DNA from: Cristatella mucedo
Lineage: Eukaryota; Bryozoa; Phylactolaemata; Cristatellidae
Assembly: GCA_009760855.2 (NCBI GenBank)
Contig: WPIO01000089.1
Coordinates: 1,570,001-1,634,000, forward strand
Reading direction: 5' to 3'
Length of the DNA: 64,000 bases
Positions 55,411 to 64,000 of the stretch are shown here, in pieces. A program made the translations under genes and the position numbers. Positions within the stretch are counted from its first letter, which is position 1. Every line of letters begins with the position of its first letter. The notes under the pieces are model-generated. The model made no database searches. It was not told the origin of the DNA and saw nothing but the letters and a program-made list of their open reading frames with translations.

Positions 55411-55460
55411 GTGCGTGTGTGTGTGTGTGCGCGCGCGCGTGTATACATATATATAATTTA
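55205..55460. repeat. nested palindromes in TA/GT microsatellite
   Basis: A perfect 40-bp palindrome at 55216-55255 (centre 55235/55236, with CGGAT and ATCCG arms) is followed at once by a 12-bp inverted repeat: 55253-55264 ATAAGTACAGAT and 55283-55294, loop 18. TA, GT and GCGC runs continue to 55445. Confidence 0.88.
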
Positions 55461-56581
55461 ATGTATGCATGCAGTCGGCACGGCTGGCTGAGCCGGTTAC
55501 AGCTGGATTTGGGCAGAGCCGGCATGGGGCCGCTTGAGCTAGCGAGCCGCTTTGCTTCCGTCGAGCGAAAGACCGTGCGCAGTCGGTCTATGAAGGTCAA
55601 GGTAAAACCGGAGCTACCAAACCGATGAAAAATTGTTTGGTGAACGTAATGGCGGATCTGCGAGCTCGGTGGTCGTTGTACAGAAGTATGCCGCTTTAAG
55701 AAACGACGAGAGAGAGACAGAGAGAGCCCATAGAATAACCCGCCGCTGCAGCTGCTCTTTTTGAGTGGCATGCGTGGTGGAGGCACTAGGAGTGGAGCGG
55801 AGCGGAGCGATTTCACAGGACCAATGCTGCACAGCTGCAACGAATAGATGCTGCTCCACACTGAGTAGCATCTATTCGCTCGCTCGCTCTCTCTCCGCCA
55901 CGAGGGACTTCCTCTTCTTGGGTGCAGGAAGCGTGGCCGCGCGAATGCATCCGGATGTGAGCGAAAGAGCCCGAGCCTATCCGCGAACCTACGGCGGAGC
56001 GCCGCAGGTGCGCAAAATGAGCGGCGCCTAAAACCGGCGGCGGCGGCGACGCGCGACGCGTCAGAATGGTTGTTGGCAGGCGGTCGCGCTCTGGGCGATA
56101 GAGAGCGAGCCTACGGCAGCCTCTCTCGAATGCGGACGCCGCTGCCGCTGCCGCTGCCGCTGCCGCCGCGGCCGGAAAGCAGTGGTGCGCGTCGGAGAGA
56201 ACGGTTCAAAGACTAGAAGACGAGTTGCCGAGAGTGAGCGGCTTCAGCTGATTGCCGATTGATAATTAAGGCGCCGCGTCCGACCGAAGCCAGCCAGCAG
56301 CGGCCGCCGGCAGCCAGCAGTGGCACGGACAGCCAGCGCGCCACCCGCGCGGTGCGAAGCCGCGCCTCAGCTAGAGGTAATTGCCTTTTGCTGACACGGA
56401 TCGATGCCCGCTGCGAGTAGGCGCTCGCGACAGAGGTCGCCAGCTAGAGGGCCGGTCGGAGCTAAGCGCGCTCGTGCGCGCGCGCGCGATCCACGCGCCC
56501 GGCGGAAGCGGAGTAGGGGCCTAGACTCCTTCCCTCTCTCTCTCTCCTCGCTCTCTCGCTCTCTCTCCTCGCTCTCTCGCT

Positions 56582-56616
<35 letters not shown>

Positions 56617-56851
56617 GAGTTGAACCTGCTTCATCTCAAGATAGCCTCGCGCGCCTGGCATAAGCAACCGGAGGGACGCGCGCCGCCGCCCAAGGGTCGG
56701 CGGCGCGCTTTCGCTTCGCGAAGCAGCCGCACGCTTCGCTCGTACTGCGTCGTGCGAACTGCGACGCGTCGGCGCAGGCGACGCTGGGCGAGTCCGCTGC
56801 TCGCGCGACGACGCAGACGACGGGCGCCGCACCCAGCGCAGAGAGGCGTAC
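55461..56851. other. CpG-rich region, no supported gene
   Basis: Includes a 12-bp perfect inverted repeat at 55841-55878 (CGAATAGATGCT, 14-nt loop), a (GCTGCC)n run at 56140-56165 and a CT microsatellite at 56535-56618. Possible promoter island; no exon recognised. Confidence 0.4.
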
Positions 56852-56992
56852 GCCGAACTGGTCTGGTCTAGCGGTTAAGGTGCTCGCCCCGACCAAGGTC
56901 AGACTGAGGTCGTGGGCTTGAGCCCCGAGGCATATGTGAAGCGCCTGAATAGAGATTAAGTTCTCTTGGGGTGCTATATAAATGAATTATAT
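56852..56992 (+). mobile_element. SINE-1, complete copy
   Basis: GCCGAACTGGTCTGGTCTAG, A-box GCGGTTAAGGTG, B-box GTGGGCTTGAGCCC, body GGCATATGTGAAGCGCCTGA and stem-loop AGAGATTAAGTTCTCTTGGG with GTGCTATATAAATGAATTAT. Almost identical to the 36551 copy, so relatively recent. Confidence 0.87.
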
Positions 56993-57396
56993 TAAACGCC
57001 GCGGGCCAGGACCACCAGCCCGAATTTTGCGCGACTCGACGATTTCTTTCGATGACGTAACCGATGGATGATGCAGTTCCGTCTCGTTCGCAGTCCTCTG
57101 AGCTGACGCACAGGACGAAAGAGACTGGCGCCGCTCGTGACTGGGCTTCTGCCGTTTCAGTGTGTGAGACTCTCAGGAATCGGTCTCTCGACGAGTTCGA
57201 ACAGTTCCTACAGTTCGCTCTCTTGGCTACTCTGAAACTATGTCCGAGCGCTTTCTTAGCGCTAGCTGCCTTAGGAAGAGCCGTTCGCAGGACATTTAGG
57301 AATGAAAGCACTGACCCTCATACTGCCACGCAATATTCGGATGGCTGGCAATCTCGTCGTGGATCACTAGAAAGCGCGACGCAGAGGCTTCAAAGA

Positions 57397-57577
57397 CTGG
57401 CGCCTCGCCTCGCCTCGCCTCGCCTCGCCTCGCCTCGCCTCGCCTCGCCTCGCCTCGCCTCGCCTCGCCTCGCCTCGCCTCGCCTCGCCTCGCCTCGCCT
57501 CGCCTCGCCTCGCCTCGCCTCGCCTCGCCTCGCCTCGCCTCGCCTCGCCTCGCCTCGCCTCGCCTCGCCTCGCCTCG
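57397..57577. repeat. (CGCCT)n pentanucleotide array, about 35 copies
   Basis: Uninterrupted CGCCT units for about 175 bases, ending in CGTGCACC. Because five codons span three units, the array stays open as ASPRL on plus and ARRGE on minus, giving false ORFs of up to 192 codons. Confidence 0.97.
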
Positions 57578-57725
57578 TGCACCAACCATCGCCTAGCTCC
57601 CGTCAGCTCAAAGTTGGTCTGCCAGCGTTGAGTTCGAAATAACGAAAAGCGCGGGCCGCAGACGCGACTAATAATAGGAGCCACCGTCTTCGCAGGGCTG
57701 CCGAGGAATTAAGCTGCAACTTTTT

Positions 57726-58020
57726 AATAATAGTAATAATAATAATGTACTTGATAAAGCGCCCTCAGAGAACTTAATCTCTTTCTAGGCGCTTTACATT
57801 TGCTGCAAAGGGAAATGCAATTGAATGGTAAGTAAAATCATGCTTGAAAAACAAACAAAATTAATAACATGGTTAGGGGTGACATGCACAGGGTCAGCAT
57901 GCAAATGTGGTTAGTGGCAGCATGCACAGTGTCAGCACGCATAAGCACGTGGAGGACGAATCACGGGGACCCACTAAATGCTGTCCTAAACAGGTGTGTT
58001 AGTAGGTTCCTTTTTACTTA
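57726..58020 (-). mobile_element. LINE-A 3' UTR and tail
   Basis: (AAT)n tail, GATAAAGCGCCCTCAGAGAA, TCTTTCTAGGCGCTTTACAT, then the 3' UTR to CCCACTAAATGCTGTCCTAA. Almost identical to the copies at 46826 and 28640. Confidence 0.88.
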
Positions 58021-58124
58021 GCACTGTCAGCTTCTTGCTTGTCGTGCGTGCGCGCGCGCCCACGCGTCTGCGCCGTGCTTTTGCAGACAGAAACCCTATG
58101 CCTTTGTAGGCGGATCGAGCGAGC

Positions 58125-58260
58125 ATGGCTGCCGCCGGTATCGTGGCCGCACCGGTTCACGCGCAGATGCAGTCGCCGAGGGCGTGCGACCTGAGGAAGC
58201 GAATCGACAACGAGGCCGCGCCGCTGCCGCGGCCTCGCCCGGCCGCATCGCGGGTGCGCC
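58125..58260 (+). CDS. possible first coding exon, unidentified
   Basis: An ATG in strong context (GAGCATGG, A at -3, G at +4) within a CpG-rich stretch opens MAAAGIVAAPVHAQMQSPRA and continues with CDLRKRIDNEAAPLPRPRP. I cannot fix a donor or a family, and GC-rich DNA makes open frames cheap. The frame beyond about 58430 is a degenerate tandem repeat. Confidence 0.25.
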
Positions 58261-58431
58261 TCGCCGAGCGTCGCCGTCACCTGTGCTCGCTGTCACACTG
58301 TCAGCCCGTTCCGCGCCCGCTTCAGCTAAAGCTGGCCGCTTGCTGGAGCGCCCGACGCATTAGCTGTGCATCGTCGCTGTCAGGCATGGACTCGCCAGTT
58401 CCCAGGATCGACCAAGCGGTCGCGAGTGCGC

Positions 58432-58560
58432 TCTCGCGTCGCGGTCACGTCACGCCTCCATCGCGTCGCGTCACCGTCGCATCGCCGTCGCGTCGCATTG
58501 CCGTCCCGTCGCCATCGCGTCACCGTCACGTCGCGTTGCCGTCGCTCGCTGTGACCGCGA
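58432..58560. repeat. degenerate (GTCGCGTCACC)-type tandem repeat
   Basis: GCGTCGCGGTCACGTCACGC, CATCGCGTCGCGTCACCGTC and similar 8-11 bp units repeat about a dozen times. Confidence 0.8.
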
Positions 58561-58914
58561 AATTTAGCCGGTAGACGGCGCCTTTCCGATCCCCTACAGC
58601 TAGCGTGCGTACCGATCGTTAGCGAGCCGCAGACTCTCGTGGCATAAGGAAACGGCTTTTAACGCGGCGCTCCGCTTTATTACCGCGGGAGACCCGTCAC
58701 GAGCTGCGACGGCGGCGCGCCAGCTTGGCGTCGCGTCGCGGCGCGGCCAGGCTACGCGACTGCGAGCGCGCGGTCCAGCGCCATATAGTTCGCACAGCCA
58801 CTCGCCTCGAATCTTGCGCCGAGGGCGGCGGTTGCCTCGCGTCTCGCTCTCCTCTCGCCTCTTTTCTCGTGCGTCGCGCTTTCAGGCGCGTGCCGCTCAT
58901 TCGCGTCATAATAA

Positions 58915-59430
58915 AATGTCACGCATCTCCGCCCGTAACTCCACAAAGCCGTAAAGACCACGTGGGTGTTACGCAGGAGAGTTTTGTATAATGCACTCAC
59001 AGCCTAAGCGGCTTTCGGTACGCATTCGGTCCCCAACAGACTTCGTCTCACGCAACAAAGAGAAAGTGGGAAGCATAGCAGAGTCAGGAGAGCAGTTGAG
59101 GTAGTGAGTAGCATGAAAGTAGCAGCTCAGGACCACTGAAAAAGATGTGCCATAGTCGGCAGTAGGAGAGTAGTTGTCGTTGCGTAAGAATTGTGGAAGC
59201 GAGTTCCACAGTCTAGGACGTGCAGAGCTAAAGCTTCTGTCGCCAACGATCTTTAAGCGGATGAATGGAATGGCTAATTTATTGTCCCTACAGGAGATGA
59301 GGGCACGAGGGGCTGAAACTGGAGCAGCAGTTCAGCGAGGTGCGGAGGAGCCAAGCCGCGGCGGTGGCCTTGAGGGTCAGCGTGAGAGCTATGCTCTGTA
59401 TAATGGTCCCCAGCTTTGAGGAGGCGGTAG
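58915..59430 (-). mobile_element. LINE-B 3' end, 5'-truncated
   Basis: The plus strand shows the antisense 3' UTR (ACGCATCTCCGCCCGTAACT, GTGGGTGTTACGCAGGAGAG) and the ORF2 C-terminus, including the block around GGAAGCGAGTTCCACAGTC. It extends to about 59430, where GC-rich sequence takes over. Confidence 0.85.
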
Positions 59431-60235
59431 CTTGCGCTCACCGCCGCCGCCGCCTCCTCAACGGCGGGTTCCTCGGGGGTAGCCGGGCGGGGTCGTTCTG
59501 GATAGCCCAGCAGGGCTGCCCTCCTCCGCCGTCTCGTCCTCTATCGTCTTCGACCGTCCTCTACCGTCTCGTCCTCCACCGTCTCGTCCTGCTGGATTCT
59601 GCCTCGACGGAGCCTCGCTTGCGCTTGTAACCTTCACCGACGCTCTGCTTCGTCACTCGCACTCACCGGTGCCAGTGCCTCGGCGAGCTCGGAAAAGAAT
59701 CCAAATCCAACGCCAACGGCCCGCCGTCGGGTGGGTGGTGGAGCGGAGCGGGGCAGTGCACGCCGCAAGCCTCCCTCTCTCTTTTTTGTCGCGTCAGCAT
59801 TAGCCGTAGCAAATTCCTCTGGATGTCCAGCTTTCGTAAAGATCCGTCGTTCCGTGACTCAATTGCCCTTCGCTTCGCTGAGTCTGCATTTCAAAGGCTG
59901 GGCTTTTCCTTCCAGTTGTTCTAGCTCGGAACGTCCGCGCCCATGTAGTGCCGCCACTCGCAAATGCGCGCGGGCGAAAACAAGTGCACCAAAAGCCGCC
60001 GACGCGCATCGCGAGGCAACTTGAACGCGCAGCCCCGACGTCGAAGTCGCATCGAAGGCGATACGATGAGCCTGGCGTTCCGGTTTACCTGGGGCATTCT
60101 AGCTACTGGCTAATCGAAATCAGCGCGTTCCAAAATGCACCCCTGATGACGCATTCCTACAAATTGTTCAAGCACTTCCCCCGAGCTTGTCGCCGCCGGC
60201 AGGAGGTACGGCAAGAGGACCGGAGTCGCCTCCTC

Positions 60236-60237
<2 letters not shown>
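59431..60237. other. GC-rich, no supported gene
   Basis: Contains a small cluster of CCGTCTCGTCCT / CCGTCCTCTACCGTCT units at 59535-59600, related to the large 9-bp array at 60755. Overlapping frames have no family features. Confidence 0.4.
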
Positions 60238-60311
<74 letters not shown>

Positions 60312-60318
60312 CCCCCCC
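60238..60318. repeat. (CT)n microsatellite ending in poly-C
   Basis: About 70 bases of CT then CCCCCCCCC, immediately before a CGCAG acceptor-like site. Confidence 0.95.
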
Positions 60319-60322
60319 GCAG

Positions 60323-60494
60323 GCTACCGCGAGTGCCTCTATGGCTGCCGAGGCGCTCGGCCTTGACGGCAGGCAGCATATTATGCTTCTCGCCCGTCGA
60401 CGCGGGAAAGTAATCGAACAAGCGAAGCCAACCTCGAGCCTCATTACGTTGCAGGTCTCTACGGAGCGTGCTGGAGACCTGATGCTGAGCAAAG
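60323..60494 (+). CDS. possible internal exon, unidentified
   Basis: 172 bases between a very strong polypyrimidine tract plus CGCAG and the donor AAAG|GTAATG. The open frame contains SMAAEALGLDGRQHIMLLAR and QAKPTSSLITLQVSTERAG. Composition is less GC-extreme than the flanks. No family recognised, and the pyrimidine tract is a microsatellite, so the splice signals may be accidental. Confidence 0.3.
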
Positions 60495-60532
60495 GTAATG
60501 GCGGCTAGCGTGAAGGCTTAGCTGTCTCTCCC

Positions 60533-60534
<2 letters not shown>

Positions 60535-60611
<77 letters not shown>

Positions 60612-60690
60612 TCTCTCCCCTCTCTCTCCCTTCTCTCTCTCTCCCTCTCTCTCTCTGCCTCTATCTCTCTGTCTCTCTGTCAATATATCC
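60535..60690. repeat. (CT)n microsatellite
   Basis: CT run of about 70 bases continuing as CTCTCTCC and CTGT variants. Confidence 0.95.
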
Positions 60691-60754
60691 ATCTATTTAT
60701 CTATTCATTTGTCTTGTCTTTCTATCTGTCTATGTCTCTGATCTGGTTTGATGG

Positions 60755-61640
60755 TCCGTCTCGTCCGTCTCGTCCGTCTCGTCCGTCTCGTCCGTCTCGT
60801 CCGTCTCGTCCGTCTCGTCCGTCTCGTCCGTCTCGTCCGTCTCGTCCGTCTCGTCCGTCTCGTCCGTCTCGTCCGTCTCGTCCGTCTCGTCCGTCTCGTC
60901 CGTCTCGTCCGTCCGGTCCGTCTCGTCCGTCTCGTCCGTCTCGTCCGTCTCGTCCGTCTCGTCCGTCTCGTCCGTCTCGTCCGTCTCGTCCGTCTCGTCC
61001 GTCTCGTCCGTCTCGTCCGTCTCGTCGTCCGTCTCGTCCGTCTCGTCCGTCTCGTCCGTCTCGTCCGTCTCGTCCGTCCTCGTCCGTCTCGTCCGTCTCG
61101 TCCGTCTCGTCCGTCTCGTCCGTCTCGTCCGTCTCGTCCGTCTCGTCCGTCTCGTCCGTCTCGTCCGTCTCGTCCGTCTCGTCCGTCTCGTCCGTCTCTC
61201 CGTCCGTCTCGTCCGTCTCGTCCGTCTCGTCCGTCTCGTCCGTCTCGTCCGTCTCGTCCGTCTCGTCCGTCTCGTCCGTCTCGTCCGTCTCGTCCGTCTC
61301 GTCCGTCTCGTCCGTCTCGTCCGTCTCGTCCGTCTCGTCCGTCTCGTCCGTCTCGTCCGTCTCGTCTCGTCCGTCTCGTCCGTCTCGTCCGTCTCGTCTC
61401 GTCCGTCTCGTCCGTCTCGTCCGTCTCGTCCGTCTCGTCCGTCTCGTCCGTCTCGTCCGTCTCGTCCGTCTCGTCCGTCTCGTCCGTCTCGTCCGTCTCG
61501 TCCGTCTCGTCCGTCTCGTCCGTCTCGTCCGTCTCGTCCGTCTCGTCCGTCTCGTCCGTCTCGTCCGTCTCGTCCGTCCGGTCCGTCTCGTCCGTCTCGT
61601 CCGTGTGTGTTCTCGTCCGTGTGTGTTCTCGTCCGTGTGT
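60755..61640. repeat. 9-bp minisatellite (GTCTCGTCC)n, about 95 copies
   Basis: Tandem CGTCTCGTC units for about 850 bases, with few interruptions (GGTCCG at about 60914 and 61580, a dropped GTC at 61024, an extra C at 61080, dropped units at 61198, 61365 and 61399). It grades at 61600-61640 into GTGTGTTCTCGTCC units. The period is a multiple of three and free of stops, so both strands stay open (SRP, RLV, SVS / DET, RTR, DGR), giving four false ORFs of 320-339 codons. Confidence 0.97.
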
Positions 61641-63613
61641 GTTTCTATCTGTCTGCCTGCCTGTCTGTATATCTGTCTGTCTAGTCTGTGTGACTTCCCG
61701 TGTGACCTGACGCACTGATTCCATCGGCGTAGTGCCGGCAATAAGTCAAACGGTGCTGGCTACGGAGATTCGCCCAGCACAGGGTACGGCTGCCTAATGC
61801 TACTAGTTCTCGCGCGCTCGTCCTAGGACGTTGCGGCTGTGCATTCCAGTAGACGCACTGGCCTCGGCTGACTGCGTCTGGCCAACTGGCGTCTAGCAGG
61901 TGACCTTATCTAGTGCTCCACTTTCATTTTACGCTCAGACGGTACTTATCCCAGGAGAACGCCCCAGCTTGCCAGCCTGCGAGCGCAACCGCGAGTGGTG
62001 GGGCAAACGCTTCCGGCAGCGCTTCCGGCCGGCGCACTGCCGGAATTCCGAGCGTTTTTTCCAGCGGATTATGCGGAGCGGCCCACTTCAATAATTAAGC
62101 CAGCAACCGGAGAAAGCGACAACGAAGTTCAGCTGAAACTACCGCAGGCAGCGACGCAAGCGCCCGCCATTCAGGTATCTGAAAAAGATTCGTCCGCCAT
62201 TGTTTCGGTATTGTGCTGTTAATTTTCTCATCATCTCTTCCGCCGGCTCTCAGAAAAAGCCGTTAGTCAGAGCACATCCACTGCTAATATAAAAACCTTC
62301 TTGGTACATCGTACGGAAAATGGCGGGTAATTCAAGCGCCGAAGACGATTACTCGCGGTGCAGTGGAAGCTGTGCAAATCTCATCGCGCGAGGACGATGT
62401 GGAGGCGCGCCGTCCCCGCGCGATCGCCGGCATCGGTGCTCCCATAACTAGTTCCCATCGAGAACCTGTTGTAGTCGCTCCACCCATAAACTCGTGCAGT
62501 AGCGAACTGCGTTTAGCAGAGAAATACGCTGCAGCTTCAAATCGACTGCAAATACGCCGTACGCTGCAGCCAATAAACGTCGGCTCGGTATCGATCGCGA
62601 GCTGCTAATTTCAGACAAGTTAATTTATCTAGCCCTAGCAGAGCGCGCTGTTGCAGTACACTAAGAGAACCAGTACAACTTCGCACCTCCAGCGGTCAGG
62701 TTACCTACGGCCCCGGATTCTTAGCACTTTGTGTTCAGGCCGAGCGAGATCAAACGGTTCTGTAGCGCGAAAGCATCCGAACGAGATGAGATATGTAGAC
62801 TAGTCTTCGCTGCAGCGATTAATCTGCTGGTCAATTGTCCTTCTGCCTGCGCATTCGTCTCTTTAAAACGTAAAGCTTGAAAGCATAAGTAGTACCATAT
62901 AAGAGATGAGTGGTGGTGAATTGCCAGTCTCGGAAACGAAAAGCGAGGCGAACTTGACTCTCCAGAAAACGAGTGACGACCGAGTAAACTACTGTGCGAG
63001 ACGCCCTCGCGAGGAGGATGACTCAGAGGCACTCTCCGCGTCTTGGTCAGGCGACAGGTGGCTGCTCGGACATCGTAACCATGCGAACACCGTCAACTGC
63101 CTTGCATCTGATAGAGCCCGGTATCAGATTTAGGACGGGCGCTTTGGATGGGGGGGGAGAGACGCTTTGGCTTAACTGTCGCCCGCCGGCCGAACCGTCA
63201 GTAGTGAATGGCTACGAGCTGCTTACTGCCCCGAACTCGATGCCTCGATGCCTTCACTGGGAACGCCGCGCTTGGTCGCCGTCTTAGTTCTTCCGGTCCG
63301 ACAGGCTTTCGCGGCGGCATCTGATGTTCCGCAGAGCGCGGAAAGCTCCAACTTTCGCCCTCCTCCAGCGTCTCACGCGGCGAACGCGTGCGATGCTGCA
63401 GCCATCGGCGAGCGCACAGCGGCGGCAGCAGCTTTCCTCGGCTCCGGCTCGGAGCTCCGCTCCGAGCCTGAGCGGAGGAAAGGAGGAGCCGAGGAAAAGA
63501 GGAGCGGAGCTCCGAGCCACCGCGCTATCGACTTCGACGCGCCGGCGGCGAGACGCGCCGGCCGCCGACGATGTGGCGAGCGGCGGAGCAGCGCGCTTGC
63601 GCGCCAGCCCTCG
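61641..63613. other. no confidently supported gene
   Basis: Moderate to high GC. Frames at 61995-62222, 62363-62608 and 62906-63133 look partly protein-like (for example MSGGELPVSETKSEANLTLQ) but lack consistent splice sites or families. The 63300-63600 part is a CpG island directly upstream of the coiled-coil ORF, probably its promoter and 5' UTR. Confidence 0.35.
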
Positions 63614-64000
63614 ATGGCCGCCGATCGCTCGCTGCAGCAGTCCGACGGCGGCGAGTGGACGCGGGCGCTGAGCGCGAGGCTGCTGGCGGCGGAGGCCGAC
63701 CTCCGCGCAGCCGACGACCGCAGAGAGACGCTGGAGAACGAGCGGGAGGCGTGGCTCTCGGAGAGGAAGCTCCGGACGGCCGAGAGGGAGCTTCTCGTCG
63801 ACGTGGCGCTCCTCATGCGCGACGCGTGCGACTCGACGGAGAGCGAAACCGAGCACGCTCTCGACCGCCTGCTAGCGGCTGTGGGCGCTACCAAAGTGAC
63901 CGTCGTGCGTGCATACGCGTCCGGTCGTTCGCGATCCTGCTACTCTCGCTCCTGCTGCTCTCGCTCTAGCTGCTCTCGCTCTAGCTGCTCTCGCTCCTGC
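63614..64000 (+). CDS. coiled-coil protein, N-terminal part, runs off the window
   Basis: An ATG at 63614 opens MAADRSLQQSDGGEWTRALS and stays open to the last base (129 codons). Residues 15-65 are charged and heptad-like (RLLAAEADLRAADDRRETLE, WLSERKLRTAERELL), typical of a coiled coil. A DACDSTESETEHALDRLLAA segment follows, then a Ser/Arg/Cys tail made by a 15-bp repeat. Minus and other plus frames are also open but show only Arg/Ala composition, whereas this frame has regular amphipathic spacing. The family is not recognised. The Cys/Arg tail suggests the true exon may end at a donor before it, for example near 63900. Confidence 0.5.
   Translation, partial: MAADRSLQQSDGGEWTRALSARLLAAEADLRAADDRRETLENEREAWLSERKLRTAERELLVDVALLMRDACDSTESETEHALDRLLAAVGATKVTVVRAYASGRSRSCYSRSCCSRSSCSRSSCSRSC
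63940..64000. repeat. 15-bp tandem repeat (TGCTCTCGCTCTAGC), continues past the edge
   Basis: Units TGCTCTCGCTCCTGC / TGCTCTCGCTCTAGC, at least four copies. In the frame of the coiled-coil ORF it reads CSRSS/CSRSC. Confidence 0.85.

Noticed and set aside
57064-57684. ORFs of 97-192 codons over the CGCCT array
   Set aside because: The five-base repeat is stop-free on both strands. The unique ends are short and unlike known proteins.
60705-61741. Four ORFs of 320-339 codons (SRP, RLV, DET, RTR repeats)
   Set aside because: All arise from one 9-bp repeat with a period divisible by three. None has unique flanking protein sequence of note.
62906-63133. 75-codon plus ORF (MSGGELPVSETK...)
   Set aside because: ATG context is acceptable but there is no family, no donor, and the C-terminal half looks random.
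1-64000. A CRISPR array, phage, plasmid or defence-like gene cluster
   Set aside because: Tandem repeats here have no unique spacers; spliced genes, SINEs and LINEs show this is animal nuclear DNA.

Overview
This is metazoan nuclear DNA: split genes with GT-AG introns, tRNA-derived SINEs, non-LTR retrotransposon pieces, a hAT transposase remnant, and many microsatellites and minisatellites separated by GC-rich, CpG-rich islands. No operons, ribosome binding sites, CRISPR arrays or prokaryotic genes are visible. The NAXE protein, read by eye against remembered family members, looks closest to invertebrate (protostome-type) sequences, so I infer a bilaterian invertebrate. I cannot name the taxon.

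Two protein genes can be assembled exon by exon with matching splice phases. (1) On the + strand, 14130-27444, is a RUN-domain adaptor of the RUSC1/RUSC2 / UNC-14 family: one very large low-complexity 5' coding exon (14130-17106), then four short exons that together encode a RUN domain. A downstream end, including any SH3 exon, was not found. (2) On the - strand, 43366 down to 34431, is a complete five-exon NAD(P)H-hydrate epimerase (NAXE, YjeF_N domain), about 241 residues from the first in-frame ATG. The two genes are convergent, with about 7 kb of repeat-rich DNA between their visible coding ends. They have no evident functional link. A third gene probably starts at 63614 (+) and runs off the right edge as a coiled-coil protein. 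A few other possible exons (11597, 58125, 60323) are weak.

The rest is mostly repeats. Two CR1/L2-like LINE families recur. I call them LINE-A (ends in a stem-loop plus (ATT)n; 2-kb copy at 28640-30608) and LINE-B (3' end with an ACACCCAC motif and a TACAT-rich tail). At least two tRNA-derived SINE families are present. SINE-1 shares its 3' stem-loop with LINE-A, an LINE/SINE pairing of the UnaL2 type. 

Layout: 0-3.5 kb, LINE-B inverted pair and a LINE-A end; 3.5-14.1 kb, CT repeats and CpG islands with no supported gene except a possible first exon; 14.1-27.4 kb, RUSC-like gene; 28.6-30.7 kb, long LINE-A; 34.4-43.4 kb, NAXE with LINE-filled introns; 45-48.6 kb, tandem repeat, hAT remnant and nested LINEs; 50.7-57 kb, microsatellites and CpG islands; 57.4-61.6 kb, pentamer and 9-bp minisatellites; 63.6 kb to the end, coiled-coil ORF. 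Many long open frames in the window (over the CT runs, the 57.4 kb pentamer and the 61 kb 9-mer) are artefacts of simple repeats.
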